From the NCBI GenBank assembly GCA_029962745.1, contig CM057152.1:26162507-26226506 (forward strand): DNA of 64,000 bases. Direction: 5' to 3'. Position 1 is the stretch's first letter. Each line of letters begins with the position of its first letter. Positions 49,039-59,800 of the stretch are shown piece after piece. A program made the translations under genes and the position numbers. The stretch is from Echinometra lucunter (taxonomy: Eukaryota; Echinodermata; Echinoidea; Camarodonta; Echinometridae). The notes under the pieces are model-generated. The model was not told where the DNA came from. It made no database searches and was given only the letters and a program-made list of their open reading frames with translations.

Positions 49039-49389
49039 AGTTTGAGGACCTGTCTACACTATAATGCTTCAAGACATAATACAATTTCACTTTATACCTG
49101 TGTCATTTGACTCATAGTTTTGGTAACCAGGGAGGATCTTGATGACATCATCTCTCCCGATGATTTCAAGTATCTCCACAAACTTGTCATATTGACCTGG
49201 ATGAAGTATCATCCTCCTCTGGAGATCATGGATGATGTCCGAAGCTCGTTTCTCTTTATAATCGAATGCCCTGATGTGTCCCTGTTCGCGGCAAATGTTT
49301 TGGAAGTCCATGAGTCCATCGGGAGTCGATTCGATCTGTTTGGCTACCGCAAACATCAGCTTGCTGTATTCTGGCGGCTTGGCTGGCAT
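41719..49389 (-). CDS. DED-like plus two death domains, 316 aa (four exons)
   Basis: Exons 49389-49098, 47975-47649, 45833-45655 and 41871-41719 join in phases 1, 1 and 0, each at GT-AG borders, giving 316 residues. Residues about 8-90 resemble a death effector domain ending RDDVIKILPGY, which fits the RxDLL-type motif. Residues about 130-206 and 223-312 are death domains, with the typical Trp in LLVHWRKN and LHEWRRRN, LGISLAEID and LGMTKADID, and ATIGKLLEMM. No signal peptide or membrane segment is seen, so it should be cytosolic. FADD has one DED and one death domain; this protein has an extra death domain. A role as an adaptor in apoptosis or immune signalling is inference. The start is the first ATG after an in-frame TGA (GACATGC, G at -3). 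Confidence 0.82.
41886..41915. repeat. (TA)n beside the exon 4 acceptor
   Basis: A TA repeat about 15 bp upstream of exon 4 replaces the usual pyrimidine tract. Confidence 0.85.
42030..42215 (+). mobile_element. LINE/SINE 3' tail with ATT repeats
   Basis: GTAAAGCACTTAGACACATC followed by GCGCTAAATAAATGCAGAAT and then imperfect ATT/ATC repeats matches the 3' tail layout of CR1/L2-like LINEs and their SINEs. Lies in intron 3 of the death-domain gene. Confidence 0.6.
42228..42386. repeat. (AGT)n microsatellite
   Basis: AGT, AGC and AGG trinucleotides, becoming pure AGT over 42330-42380. Confidence 0.92.
42447..42694. repeat. (TA)n plus 100 bp duplication
   Basis: A TA repeat (42447-42516) is followed by a 78 bp segment (42517-42594) repeated identically at 42617-42694, with CACACGCATATATAT between them. 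Confidence 0.9.
42776..42925. repeat. C run and purine-rich tract
   Basis: About 21 C bases (42777-42797) lie beside GCCGTCGCCAACGGGGG. They are followed by an AAGAAAAGAAGG purine tract. Confidence 0.7.
43048..43196. repeat. nested palindrome
   Basis: Outer arms CTTGTCGACGGCCCTGG (43048-43064) and its exact complement (43180-43196). Inner arms GGCGAGCGAAGC (43104-43115) and its exact complement (43134-43145). The flanks are purine-rich repeats. Confidence 0.85.
43530..44765. repeat. 172 bp tandem satellite
   Basis: CTCGCTCGCTGCGCTCGCTCG-like cores recur near 43879, 44052, 44222, 44390, 44563 and 44739, spaced 168-176 bp. Units share TTAGATATC, GTATTTTGATGA and GGATGGTTTGGGAAAGC phrases. Related but more scattered units occur at 3440-5190, 52090-52680 and 55140-56090. 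Located in intron 3 of the death-domain gene. Confidence 0.85.
45060..45112. repeat. (GAA)n/(GGA)n tract
   Basis: Purine triplet repeat with an internal A run. Confidence 0.85.
45655..45833 (-). CDS. exon 3: first half of death domain 2
   Basis: The acceptor TTTTTACTAG ends at 45834 and the donor is AGT|GTAAGC at 45655/45654. It enters in phase 1 and leaves in phase 0 (59 whole codons). It encodes a Ser-rich linker and then SVSDKILCRLASQMGDGWSQ, the early helices of a death domain, ending FKYNESS. Confidence 0.82.
46181..47210. repeat. 518 bp tandem duplication
   Basis: The segment starting AGATGTAATCAACGTCAG at 46181 is repeated from about 46699 with a period of 518 bp. By eye the copies are essentially identical. 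Both lie in intron 2 of the death-domain gene. The repeated ORF (46116-46445, 46718-46963) has no domain. Confidence 0.9.
47649..47975 (-). CDS. exon 2: death domain 1
   Basis: The acceptor AATAACACAG ends at 47976 and the donor is TTTG|GTGAGG at 47649/47648. Phase 1 at both ends (327 nt). It encodes a charged linker and a complete death domain: SPEFVHRLGIFLGISLAEID, then TYSLLVHWRKN, then LLNALKEAGLDDLVSACF. It lacks the late ATxxxLL pattern of death domain 2. Confidence 0.85.
48160..48420. repeat. G-tract repeat fragment
   Basis: AAGGCCGTACGCAGGAATTT followed by a G run, then CTCCCTCATGAGGGAG (a small palindrome) and GGGGGAGGGGACAATTGCCCC. It looks like a non-autonomous element remnant in intron 1. 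Confidence 0.45.
48764..49190. repeat. tandem duplication of exon 1 end with C run
   Basis: A unit starting GTGTGTATAAATATGTATC (48764 and 48961) contains a C run and the 3' part of exon 1. The left copy holds about 67 bp homologous to the exon end (48890-48956), encoding a variant of the RDDVIK segment. Its donor reads ACACAT|GTATTA instead of ACACAG|GTATAA. Confidence 0.85.
49098..49389 (-). CDS. exon 1: DED-like domain and start codon
   Basis: ATG at 49389 and donor ACACAG|GTATAA at 49098/49097, leaving in phase 1. It encodes 97 residues with six likely helices. The end, ILEIIGRDDVIKILPGY, resembles the last helices of death effector domains. An in-frame TGA lies 24 bp upstream of the ATG. 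Confidence 0.82.
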
Positions 49390-49492
49390 GTCGTTTGCCA
49401 GAAGTATGGTTCAAAGTGAGCAATACTATAGTGAAGTGAAAGGGTGGGGGAAAAGGGTTATTTTCATTTTATTTACAGTCCGAATGTTTTGA

Positions 49493-49708
49493 ATGTATTG
49501 GGCTTCGGAACAGACATCGGAACAGAAAGAGAAATCTAATTTGAACTTTTCAGTGAGTAATAACAATCTGGGGAAACAACCAATTTCATATTCGGGACCT
49601 GTTATAAAGAATAATTTACCAAAAGAATTAAGGAAAATTAGCAGTCGCACAAGTTTTAGACGGGCATTACAACAATACATAATTGAAGAATACCAACATG
49701 AAATTTGA
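49493..49708 (+). mobile_element. 5'-truncated LINE, end of reverse transcriptase
   Basis: The frame ends in a stretch typical of the C-terminus of LINE reverse transcriptases: ISYSGPVIKNNLPKELRKIS, then SFRRALQQYII. Only about 70 codons remain. It is followed by an (ATT)n tail, as expected at a LINE 3' end. It points away from the death-domain gene and begins about 100 bp upstream of that gene's start codon. Confidence 0.75.
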
Positions 49709-49764
49709 TTTTAGAAATGTTCGTGCAGGTCATTATTATTCATTGTATTTATTTCAAAGTTGAC

Positions 49765-49803
49765 TTGATTATTATTACTGTTATTATTATTATTATTATC
49801 ATT

Positions 49804-49838
<35 letters not shown>

Positions 49839-49841
49839 TAA

Positions 49842-49875
<34 letters not shown>

Positions 49876-49926
49876 TTTTTTTTTTTTTTTTATCATCATT
49901 ATTATTATTATTATTATTATTATTAA

Positions 49927-49963
<37 letters not shown>

Positions 49964-49994
49964 TTTATCATCATTATTATTATTATTATTAATA

Positions 49995-50058
<64 letters not shown>

Positions 50059-50068
50059 GTTGTTGTTG
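49765..50068. repeat. (ATT)n microsatellite
   Basis: About 300 bp of ATT with ATC variants and a T run near 49875. Probably the expanded tail of the adjacent LINE. Confidence 0.95.
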
Positions 50069-50640
50069 TTCTTATGGTTATTGTAAATATTATATGTTGT
50101 TTTGAAAAGGTATCACAGCTGTACATTTCAATCAATTTACTGACATTGATTCATGTAATCAAATCAATGGGGCTAAACGCGATTAGCATATGCTATTTGT
50201 TAGCTCCTTATACCAAGATGTATCTATCATTGTGATTATCAAAATGTATATCATTATGAATTTGGTAGTGAAATTCATTCATTCATTCACTCACGTTTGG
50301 CAATCACCAATTATCACCCCCATGGTCAGCTCTTGGTATACGCATTTTTCTTTCACATTATTACCGCCCGTGAGAGTCTCGTTCATTAATATTTTCACTA
50401 AAGTCTTAAAAAATGAAATATTCCTCATAAACGATAAAAACCAAGGCCCTGAATCATGTCAGGGGCGTGGGGGGGGGGGGGGAGACATTTCACGTAATAA
50501 ATGTGACGAACTGCCTCTCATGGCTCGAGTATAACTTGAAGCTGCTCGTGACTCCCCCCCCCCCCCCCCCAAAAAAAAAAAAAAAAAAAAAAAGAAAAAA
50601 ACCCAAAACAAACAAAACAATACCTACCCAATAAAGTAAT
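50069..50640. other. no gene; G and C/A runs
   Basis: A G run near 50470 and C then A runs at 50555-50593 flank GACATTTCACGTAATAAATG. Probably transposon remnants. No coding feature. Confidence 0.45.
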
Positions 50641-51060
50641 ATCAGTATTCAGTTCAGGTATGGCGCTCTTATTCCTGTAACCACTTAAAATCTCTGTGGA
50701 TCACAGCGATGTAGGCCTATATTCCTAGTATGTGCACTTACGAAACGAGAATATGGCGCCATTAGGAAAAACCACTATCAGCTACGTAGAGCCAGCGTTC
50801 AAACAAATTCTTATATTAAACCACTTCCTCCACAAATACACCCCAAAATAATCAAAGGATATGCGGCATTTAATGCCTCCTGAGAAACAATGTATGAGAT
50901 CAGTGACATATACAGAGAGATGATTGTGTTCTTTAGTATACATCTTTATGTATACACACAACACAGTCATCTGCATTTTATGCGACGGGCGGAGAAGATG
51001 CGGACCCATAATTTTATGTGGCGTGTTGAGATCACGTGACCGAGTCTCGTCTGATACACA
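50641..51060. repeat. older copy of the duplicated block
   Basis: TATGGCGCCATTAGGA, CCACTTCCTCCACAAATACA and GAGATCACGTGAC correspond to 51480-51760 and 54390-54640, but with more differences. Confidence 0.7.
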
Positions 51061-51311
51061 CGTATCCCCTTTCTCAGAATACCCTTAAATAAGTATTTTG
51101 TCACGACAACAATCTACTCGTGACGACCCCCCCCCCCCTCCCACCACGACAAAATGAAAAAAAAAAGTAAGTTGAAAATTAAGTGATTTTTATTGATCTT
51201 TCATCCGAAAAAAACTGTGACATTCGAATGCCACCAAGCTGCTTTTTTTCCACTTTCTGCATTAAAACTTGTCTACGAACAATTCAATATCCCTGGACAA
51301 TAATCAATCAA

Positions 51312-53739
51312 TTTCTCCCTATAATGCATATGAATATCTGATTAAACTTCGAGATCAATTTTATTAGGGGAATATACACAAGATAAACTAATCATCTGAT
51401 AAAACAGTATTAAGTCAAAATAGTAATGGAGCTTGTATACCGATTAAAATCTTTATACATCACAGCAATGCATAATTATAGTCCTCGGCTGTATTATGTG
51501 CACTAACGAAATATGGCGCCAAATTAGGAGAAATCACTATCTGCCGGTAGCCAGGAGTGTGTTCAAACAAAATCCTAAATCAGACCACTTCCTCCACAAT
51601 TACACCTCCAAAATGATCAAAGTATAGGCCTCTAGATAAACATGTCTGATATCACAGACATAACACAGTCATGCATCCACATCTATGCCGAAGACGGAGA
51701 AGACGAGTAGGACAGGGCCGGACCATATTACTTATGTCGTATTTTGAGATCACGTGACACATTATGCTTGCAGGGGTCGTCTGATGATGCACACGTACCT
51801 TTAGGTATCATCTCGTTTAGGCAAGGTCACAGGTCCCTGGGGAGCCGGGGATGCTGGGGTGCTGCAGCACCCCTGGGAATTTTTTAGGGGAAGCGGAGCA
51901 CCCCCCCCCCCCCCGGCTTAATTTGGGTGGGAGTGCTGCAGCATCCCCTGATATCCCATCAGAATAAGTTATTTTCCCATCCCATCTTCGTCTTCTTCGT
52001 ATAAAAATTTTCTTTATGCAGCAGTAGATTGAAATATGAAACATTGCTGATTATACTCCGCGCGCATTGCACAGGGCTTTGTGCTTTTAGCTGTGCAATA
52101 ACTCTTTTTTTTTTTCTCGCTCATAAATATAGAAATAAACAAGCAAACACAAAATTGCAATAAGCACTCTTATTCCAGCAGCGAGATGCCCGAATATCAT
52201 GGAATTCTGCAGGAAGATGTGACAAATCTACTTTTTAAAGAAAATAGAGCTTTTGTCAGTATAGCTCGCTTCGCTGACTTGTAGAAACAAAATGGCTGAG
52301 GACTGCAGGCTAGGTGCCCAAATAGCTTCTTATTTGGCAGATAGGTGATTGAATATGTATTTATATATCTTACAGAGTTGTTTTGTGACACAGCAAACAA
52401 CTGGACTAGCGAGGTGCCAAAATAAAGTCATACTGGCAGCAAGGTGATCATGTCATTCAGATATCTAATACGCCTACAGTGGCCCTTTTTAATGACCAAA
52501 TAACACTACTTTCATAACAATTAAGAATGGCTATTTTGGCTCACTCACTACGCTTCGGACATCTTATAGGCCCACACTGTATTTCGATGACAAAATAAGG
52601 AACGCATCGATCTTAATTCTTAACAAGAAGTTACAAGAAGTCCATGTATTCCATTCGCTCGCTTCGCTCGCTCACAAAATTTGAAAACAAGGTGGTTCAT
52701 ATAATCTAGAAAGAAGCGTCCTTCCCCCCCCCACCCCCAATAAAAATTAATCAAAAAATACTTCGCAACCCCTAAATGTTTCAGCAAGTTAATAAAAATC
52801 TACATCTGCGATATTGTTTGAAAATAACTTCTTGTGTTTTGTGTGAGAGGGAGGGGGTACTTAGATTTGACTTATAATGTAGCATGAATTTAGGCCTTAC
52901 ACCCACCCCCCCCCCCTTTCATGTTCCCCGAATACTGAAACACTGCTTGCTTAAGGTGCGATAACCTAACATGTGGCTCAGGGGCTCAGCACCCCCTGTG
53001 AAAAACATCGTTCCCAGGGGCCTGCGAGGTCATAAAAATTACTTAACCATGTTTGATTTGTAATTTTGTCATGACGGTTCTTTTCTCTCTCTCTCTCTCT
53101 CTCTTTTCTTCTTCTCTTTTTAAACATTATCATGATCAGGTAACACACCGACTGAACATGTAGCCTATTCCACCATTTCATTTCCAGTTCTATATGTTTA
53201 ATAGCAAAAGGGGAAATACCTTGTCCCTATCTTTTAATAATTCAGCTATACTTATCATGGGGAGGCATTTAGACAATATGCCTATAAACTATTTGCGAAT
53301 TGAACTGCGTGGGATCATGATTAATTTATATGAGTCATTATAATCAAGATGTAATGTATTCTTCTACTCACCGCTTGATAATGTATATTCGAGCTTCCTG
53401 TATAATAGATTTTGGAATAATAATCTCGATTTCTCTTATAAAGAGAACGTTATCAGGTGCAGCACAATGCAGTACGACATGCAATAATGTAAGAAATAAT
53501 CTCATTGCATTACATGTTCTTCTGCTTATATAGTTACAGAATAGCGAATCCAACAGCAAAGCAACAGTAAAGCTGTGCTGGATTTATTTTGGGCGCTGTG
53601 ATCATTCAAACATGGAGATGCAAATATTTCACAATCACACCTAACAATGGTTCAGAAAAGAGAAGCATCTATACCACTGCAAAGATACCATGACGAATAA
53701 TATCCATACAGCCGTTTGCTGGGGATTCCCAAGCAACTG
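51312..53739. repeat. segmental duplication, copy A
   Basis: Collinear with 54163-57117 through many shared phrases (GCATATGAATATCTG, GAGATCACGTGA, CTTATTCCAGCAGCGAGATG, GCAAAGCAACAGTAAAGCTG). It lacks about 530 bp of satellite units present in copy B (near 55265-55795). No gene is seen within it; the ORFs are low-scoring and on both strands. Confidence 0.85.
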
Positions 53740-54162
53740 CTGCCAGGGTCGTACTCACAACCACTTAATGTGCTATTATTGCGAAATACTGTTCGATGAA
53801 AACTATACTTTCGATAAATCAACTCAAATGCAATTGGAACCGATTTCGAAAGCCTATTATACTGCCCATAATAATTGTTCGACATTTCTAACTGTGATAG
53901 ACAGGGCTGTTATAGTATTAAGTTGATTTTCGAAAGGAGTTTTTATCGTGTTTTATTCTTTTTTCCCAGAGGCTGCAACTAAGATGCCGAAATCAGTGGT
54001 TTCTGTAGGTACCAGCTGCAAATCAAGTATGGAATATGCATGAAGCTAAATGTGATCAGAGCCAGTTTCAGTGTGACTAGTGACAAACAATAAAATTATG
54101 CGAAAAATTATGCTAACATATGCAAAAAAAAAAAAAACGAACAAACGAGCAAACAAACAAAC
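53740..54162. other. spacer between duplication copies
   Basis: It contains an open frame (to 53926) that starts inside copy A and has no recognised domain, and an A run near 54125. Confidence 0.4.
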
Positions 54163-57117
54163 AATTTCCCCCTACTGCATATGAATATCTGATTTTAATC
54201 TTCGCGATCAATTTTATTAGGGGAATGTAACAAGATAAAACTTATCAGGTACATGCCTACCTAATAAAACGTTTTCTGTATTCAGTCAAAATATGGAGCT
54301 TGTATTCCTTAATCAGTTAAAATCTTTGTACATCACAGCAATGCATTATAGTCCTCGGCTGTAGGCCTATGATGTGCACTTATGAAATATAATAGCGCCA
54401 AAGTAGGAGAAATCACTATTTGCTGGTAGCCCTGTGGCCAGGAGTGTGTTCAAACAAAATCCTAAATCAGACCACTTCCTCCATTATTACACCTCCAAAA
54501 TAATCAAAGTATAGGCCTCTAGAGAAACGTGTCTGATATCATAGACATAACACAGTCATGCATCCACATCTATGCCGAAGACGGAGAAGAGGAGTAGGAC
54601 AGGGCCGGACCATGTCGTATTTTGAGATCACGTGATACATTATGCTTGTATACGTCTGATGACGCACACGTACCTTTAGGTATCATCTCATTTTGGCAAG
54701 GTCACAGGCCACCCCCTGGAATTTTTTAGGGGAAGCGGAGCACCCCCGGGCTTAATTTGGGTTGAGGGGAAGCAGAGCACCCCCCCCCGGCTTAATTTGG
54801 GTGGGGGTGCTGCAGCATCCCCAGATGTTTTTTGTTTTATGAGAGGTCAGCTCCCGGCAGAATAAGTTATTTTCCCATCCCATCTTCGTCTTCTTCATAT
54901 AATAATTTTCTTTATGCAGCAGTAGATTGAAATATGAAACACTGCTGATTATACTTCGCGCACATTGCACAGGGCTTTGTGCTTTTAGCTGTACAATAAC
55001 TCTTTTTTCTCGTTCATAAATAGAGAAATAAACTAAACAAAAAAAAAATCGCAGCGAGCACTCTTATTCCAGCAGCGAGATGCCCGAATGTCATAGAATT
55101 CTGCAAGAAGATGTGACAAATCTACTTTTTAAAGAAAATAGAGCGTTTGTCGGTATAGCTCGCTTCGCTGACTTTTAGAAATAAAATGGTAGAGGACTGC
55201 AGGCTAGGTGCCCGAATAGCTTCTTATTTGGCAGATAGGTGATCGAATATGAATTTAGATATCTTATAGAGGATTATATCGTATTTTGATGACGACCATG
55301 AAAAAGGGGATTTTTTTTTCGCTCGCTGCGCTCGCCCATGTGATATTTAGATACATGATGGTTGGGAAAGCAAATGAATTCGGCAAGCGAGGTGACCGAT
55401 TTTAGATATCTTATATGGGCCCACAGTGTATTTTGATAATAAATTATCCCTTCTACCAACAAAAAGTGTTTATTTCTTCTCGCTCCTTGGCTGCACTCGC
55501 TCGTATGATATTCAGATACAGGATGGTTGGGAAAGCAAACCAATTCTACCCACCAAAAAGTGTATATTTTTCCTCGCTCGCTGCATTGGCTCGTATGATA
55601 TTTAGATTCAGGATGGTTTCGGAAAGAAAAAAAAAAAGAAAGAGATATCAATAATAAATAAATGAATCAAAAACGGCAAGTGAGGTGACAGAATGTACAT
55701 TTTCTTAACATGTTGAGTGTATTTTGTTAACGAAATAATACTTCTATCATCAAAATAATATGTGTTTCCTCGCTCGTTTGTAATGTTTATAAACGGAGTT
55801 GTTTTGTGACACAGCAAACAACTGGACCAGCGAGGTGCCAAAATAAAGTCATATTGGCAGCAAGGTGATCATGTCATTCAGATATCTAATACACCTACAG
55901 TGGTCCTTTTGTATGACCAAATAACACTTCTTTCATAACAAGAATGGCTATTTTGGCTCACTCACTACGCTTCGGATATCTTATAGGCCCACACTGTATT
56001 TTGATGACAAAATAACGCATCGATCTTTCTTAACAAGAAGTTTCAAGAAGTCCGTGTTTTTCCATTCGCTCGCTTCGCTCGCTCACAAAATTAAAAACAA
56101 GGTGGTTTATTTAATCTAGAAAGAAGCGTCATTCCCCTCCCCCCAAAAATTTAATAAAAAAATACTTCGCAACCCCTAAATGTTTCATCAAGTAAATAAA
56201 AATCTACATCTGCGGTATTGTTTGAAAATAACTTCTTGTGTTTTGTGTGAGGGGGGGGGGGTACTTAGGTTTGACTTATAATGTAGCATGAACGTCGGCA
56301 AATTAAGGTCTTACACCCACCCCCCCCCCCTTTCATGTTCCCCGAATACTGAAACACTGCTTGCTTAAGGTGCAATAACCTAACATGTGGCTCAGGGGCT
56401 CAGCACCCCCTGTGAAAAAATCGTTCCCAGGGGCCTGCAAGGTCACCAAATTACTTAACCATATTTGATTTGTAATTTGTCATGACCGTTCTTTTCTCTC
56501 TCTTTTTTTTCTTTTCTTCTTCTCTTTTTAAACATTATCATGATCAGGTAACACACCGACTGAACATGTAGCCTATTCCACCATTTCATTTCCAGTTCTA
56601 TATGTTTAATAGCAAAAAGGGAAATACCTTGACCCTACCTTATCATAATTCAGCCATAATTATCATGGGGAGGCATTTAGACAATATGCCTATAAACTAT
56701 TTGCGAATTGAACTGCGTGGGATCATGATTATCAGTAATTTATATGAGTCATTATAATGTATATTCGAGCTTCCTGTATAATAGATTTTGGAACAATTAT
56801 CTCGATTTCTCTTATAAAGAGAACGTTATCAGGTGCAGCACAATGCAGTACGACATGCAATAATGTAAGAAATAATCTCATTGCATTATATGCTCTTCTT
56901 CTGCTTATATACAGAATAGCGAATCCAACAGCAAAGCAACAGTAAAGCTGTGCTGGATTTATTTTGGGCGCTGTGATCATTCAAACATGGAGATGCAAAT
57001 ATTTCACAATCACACCTAACGATGGTTCAGAAAAGAGAAGCATCTATACCACTGCAAAGATACCATGACGAATAATATCCATACAGCCGTTTGCTGGTTT
57101 GGGTATTCCCAAGCAGT
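54163..57117. repeat. segmental duplication, copy B
   Basis: Second copy of 51312-53739, with extra CTCGCTCGCTGC satellite units at about 55265-55795. Confidence 0.85.
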
Positions 57118-57377
57118 GGCGTAATGAGCCAAAATATTTGGGGGGCTCAATCTTTGCGAGGAGCGAAGCGACAGAATAGCGAATCCAACAGCAAAGCAAC
57201 AGTAAAGCTGTGCTGGATTTATTTTGGGCGCTGTGATCATTCAAACATGGAGATGCAAATATTTCACAATCACACCTAACGATGGTTCAGAAAAGAGAAG
57301 CATCTATACCACTGCAAAGATACCATGACGAATAATATCCATACAGCCGTTTGCTGGTTTGGGTATTCCCAAGCAGT
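56920..57377. repeat. 252 bp tandem duplication cut by the gap
   Basis: ACAGAATAGCGAATCCAACA begins units at about 56920 and 57172. Between them sits AGTGGCGTAATGAGCC...GAGCGAAGCGAC, a dispersed repeat also found near 5613. The second copy ends at the N run. Confidence 0.85.
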
Positions 57378-57877
57378 NNNNNNNNNNNNNNNNNNNNNNN
57401 NNNNNNNNNNNNNNNNNNNNNNNNNNNNNNNNNNNNNNNNNNNNNNNNNNNNNNNNNNNNNNNNNNNNNNNNNNNNNNNNNNNNNNNNNNNNNNNNNNNN
57501 NNNNNNNNNNNNNNNNNNNNNNNNNNNNNNNNNNNNNNNNNNNNNNNNNNNNNNNNNNNNNNNNNNNNNNNNNNNNNNNNNNNNNNNNNNNNNNNNNNNN
57601 NNNNNNNNNNNNNNNNNNNNNNNNNNNNNNNNNNNNNNNNNNNNNNNNNNNNNNNNNNNNNNNNNNNNNNNNNNNNNNNNNNNNNNNNNNNNNNNNNNNN
57701 NNNNNNNNNNNNNNNNNNNNNNNNNNNNNNNNNNNNNNNNNNNNNNNNNNNNNNNNNNNNNNNNNNNNNNNNNNNNNNNNNNNNNNNNNNNNNNNNNNNN
57801 NNNNNNNNNNNNNNNNNNNNNNNNNNNNNNNNNNNNNNNNNNNNNNNNNNNNNNNNNNNNNNNNNNNNNNNNNNNNN
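57378..57877. other. assembly gap (500 N)
   Basis: Exactly 500 undetermined bases, a conventional scaffold gap. ORFs spanning it are meaningless. Confidence 1.
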
Positions 57878-58379
57878 AAAATTGCAATGCAAATATTACG
57901 ATTTAAAATTGAATTGCAATAAATTAAAAATTACAACATTACAACATTACGACTGTGGCATATTCTTATAAAGGTTTGTATGGCGGATGAACATGTTTGC
58001 CGAAGATTTTGTCCTTTTTAAAAATGATGTGATCAGCTTATGCTGGCCATGCTGACCATACAAAGTTGCCGGTCTGCCGAAGTTTGGCAAGTGATTTAAT
58101 ATCTTTTTAAAAAATGATATACCCATTAATTTGATTTTTTTTCCTATATTCTTTTCTTGTTATATCTCATTTTTCATTTATTTTCCCCTTTCTTCGAGCT
58201 TTTTTTTTTTTATAGCTGTTTCCCAAATTTCCAACCTCATTTGATTGGTGTGAATTTTTAAAGTGTTAAGCTTAATGTTATAATGCTGCAAAGTGTAATT
58301 ATCATTGTTAAGTTAGAATTTTTCGAATTTTTCAATATGTACATCAAACTTCGTATTTTTATTTGTTGGAAATAAATGC
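57878..58379. other. no gene seen
   Basis: AT-rich sequence after the gap with no supported feature. Confidence 0.45.
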
Positions 58380-58722
58380 CGGGGGGGGGGGGGGGGGTCA
58401 TACAGCTTTTCGTAAAGTTACGCATGACTTTACGAACGAATGGAATAGGAAGTGCAAAATGGATGTCCAAAGTTTTTCCTGACGTCTAAACAAAGTGTGA
58501 CTATATTTCTCATAATCTCAATTAAATTTCGGCCAAAAATATACTTTGCAATAAAAATGTTTGTAAACAATAGTAATATCAATCTACGTCTGCATCTTTT
58601 ACCTTTAGCTAATGCGATTTATAATGATGAGAATCCCATTTGTCTTACCATATTCAAGTCGTTCATAGAGTAATTCGTAACTTTACGAAGATATGAACCC
58701 CAACCCCCCCCCCCCCCCCCCC
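58380..58722. mobile_element. MITE with G/C homopolymer ends
   Basis: It starts with about 17 G, then TCATACAGCTTTTCGTAAAG. It ends CTTTACGAAGATATGAACCC then about 18 C. The ends are inverted, and a second CGTAAAGTTACG palindromic word lies inside. No transposase. Confidence 0.65.
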
Positions 58723-59385
58723 TTTTGGAAAACCGGTCCTTGATCTAAAACAAAATGTGACCGTCGTGAGGAAAACTCCCCAAAGACAAGTCGCCCCCTG
58801 GCGCTTTCCCTGCGCATGGTCCCTGAAGAACAGAAACAGGCCTACACAATCATGTGTGAAAAATCAGTGACCACTGATTGTGCCCCTGACTGAAAATTTC
58901 CACTTAATCGTACGGGATTTTCTTGTTTTTTCGTTTTTAACTTTGTGTGTCTGATGGTATGTTTGTTTTGTTGTTTGCTATATTCATTTTACATCCCGGG
59001 TTTTACATGTATAAGTCAGAGAATTTATGAGCAAAGACCTGGATTTTCTTCTTCTTTTTTTCAACCTTTTCTTACTAAGAAATAGTCCCTTACAAGATTC
59101 ATGAAGAAATAGTCCTAACTATTTTCAATTTGTTTGTCTGTCCTGCTAGGAAGGGGACCTTTGGAATTTTGAAAGAGAAGGCAATTCTATCATGTAATCA
59201 GATCCTCTATAAGCTGTACTATTCCGATGTGAAAAGCTCCCTTAGGTGTATCACTTGTTGTTTGAATATGCCGACAGGATGACCCGGGGCATGACAAGAT
59301 ACAATTTTGTTAAAGTTAAAGCTATAGTATTCCATTTCTTTTAACTTTATAATGTTTATGTTGTCAAGGCTTATAAGCACTGGCG
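58723..59385. other. no gene seen
   Basis: No coding or repeat structure recognised. Confidence 0.4.
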
Positions 59386-59800
59386 TAAATCCAGGGGGAT
59401 GGGGGGGGGGGGGGTATCCCCCTCACTTTTTGGAGAGGGGGAATGACGTGTACAAATATCCCCCCACACTTTTTAAGGAAGAAATTATATTTCAATTAAT
59501 CAGTTAGTAAAATTTGTGATAATCTGTCATAAACGACCATCATATTTCTATTTGAAAATGCGATTAAAACCAGAAAAGTGGTTACTTTTGACTCGCTCGC
59601 TTAAGGGGGTCTGTGCAGGTGGGTGAAGCCCAGAGGGTGTGTGTTTATACTCAAGTGTGAGTTCGACAGAAAAAAAAAATTGGCAAAAAAGTCGATCTCC
59701 CCCTCCCCCCCCCCCCCTCCTCAAAGTGGATTTACGCCGGTGCAGAGGTGGCGCTCCCGGGTGGAGGGGGGGCAGGGGGCACAGTACCCCCCACACACAC
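59386..59800. repeat. G/C-run repeat remnants
   Basis: CACTGGCGTAAATCCAGGGGG, G runs near 59400 and C runs near 59706, plus AAAGTGGATTTACGCCGG (also near 4550). These are dispersed non-autonomous element fragments. Confidence 0.5.

Noticed and set aside
53690..53926. 78-codon cysteine- and asparagine-containing ORF
   Set aside because: Lies across the end of duplication copy A, has no recognisable motif, and is not preserved in copy B.
57276..57971. ORFs of about 200 codons in both orientations
   Set aside because: They consist mostly of the 500 N assembly gap.
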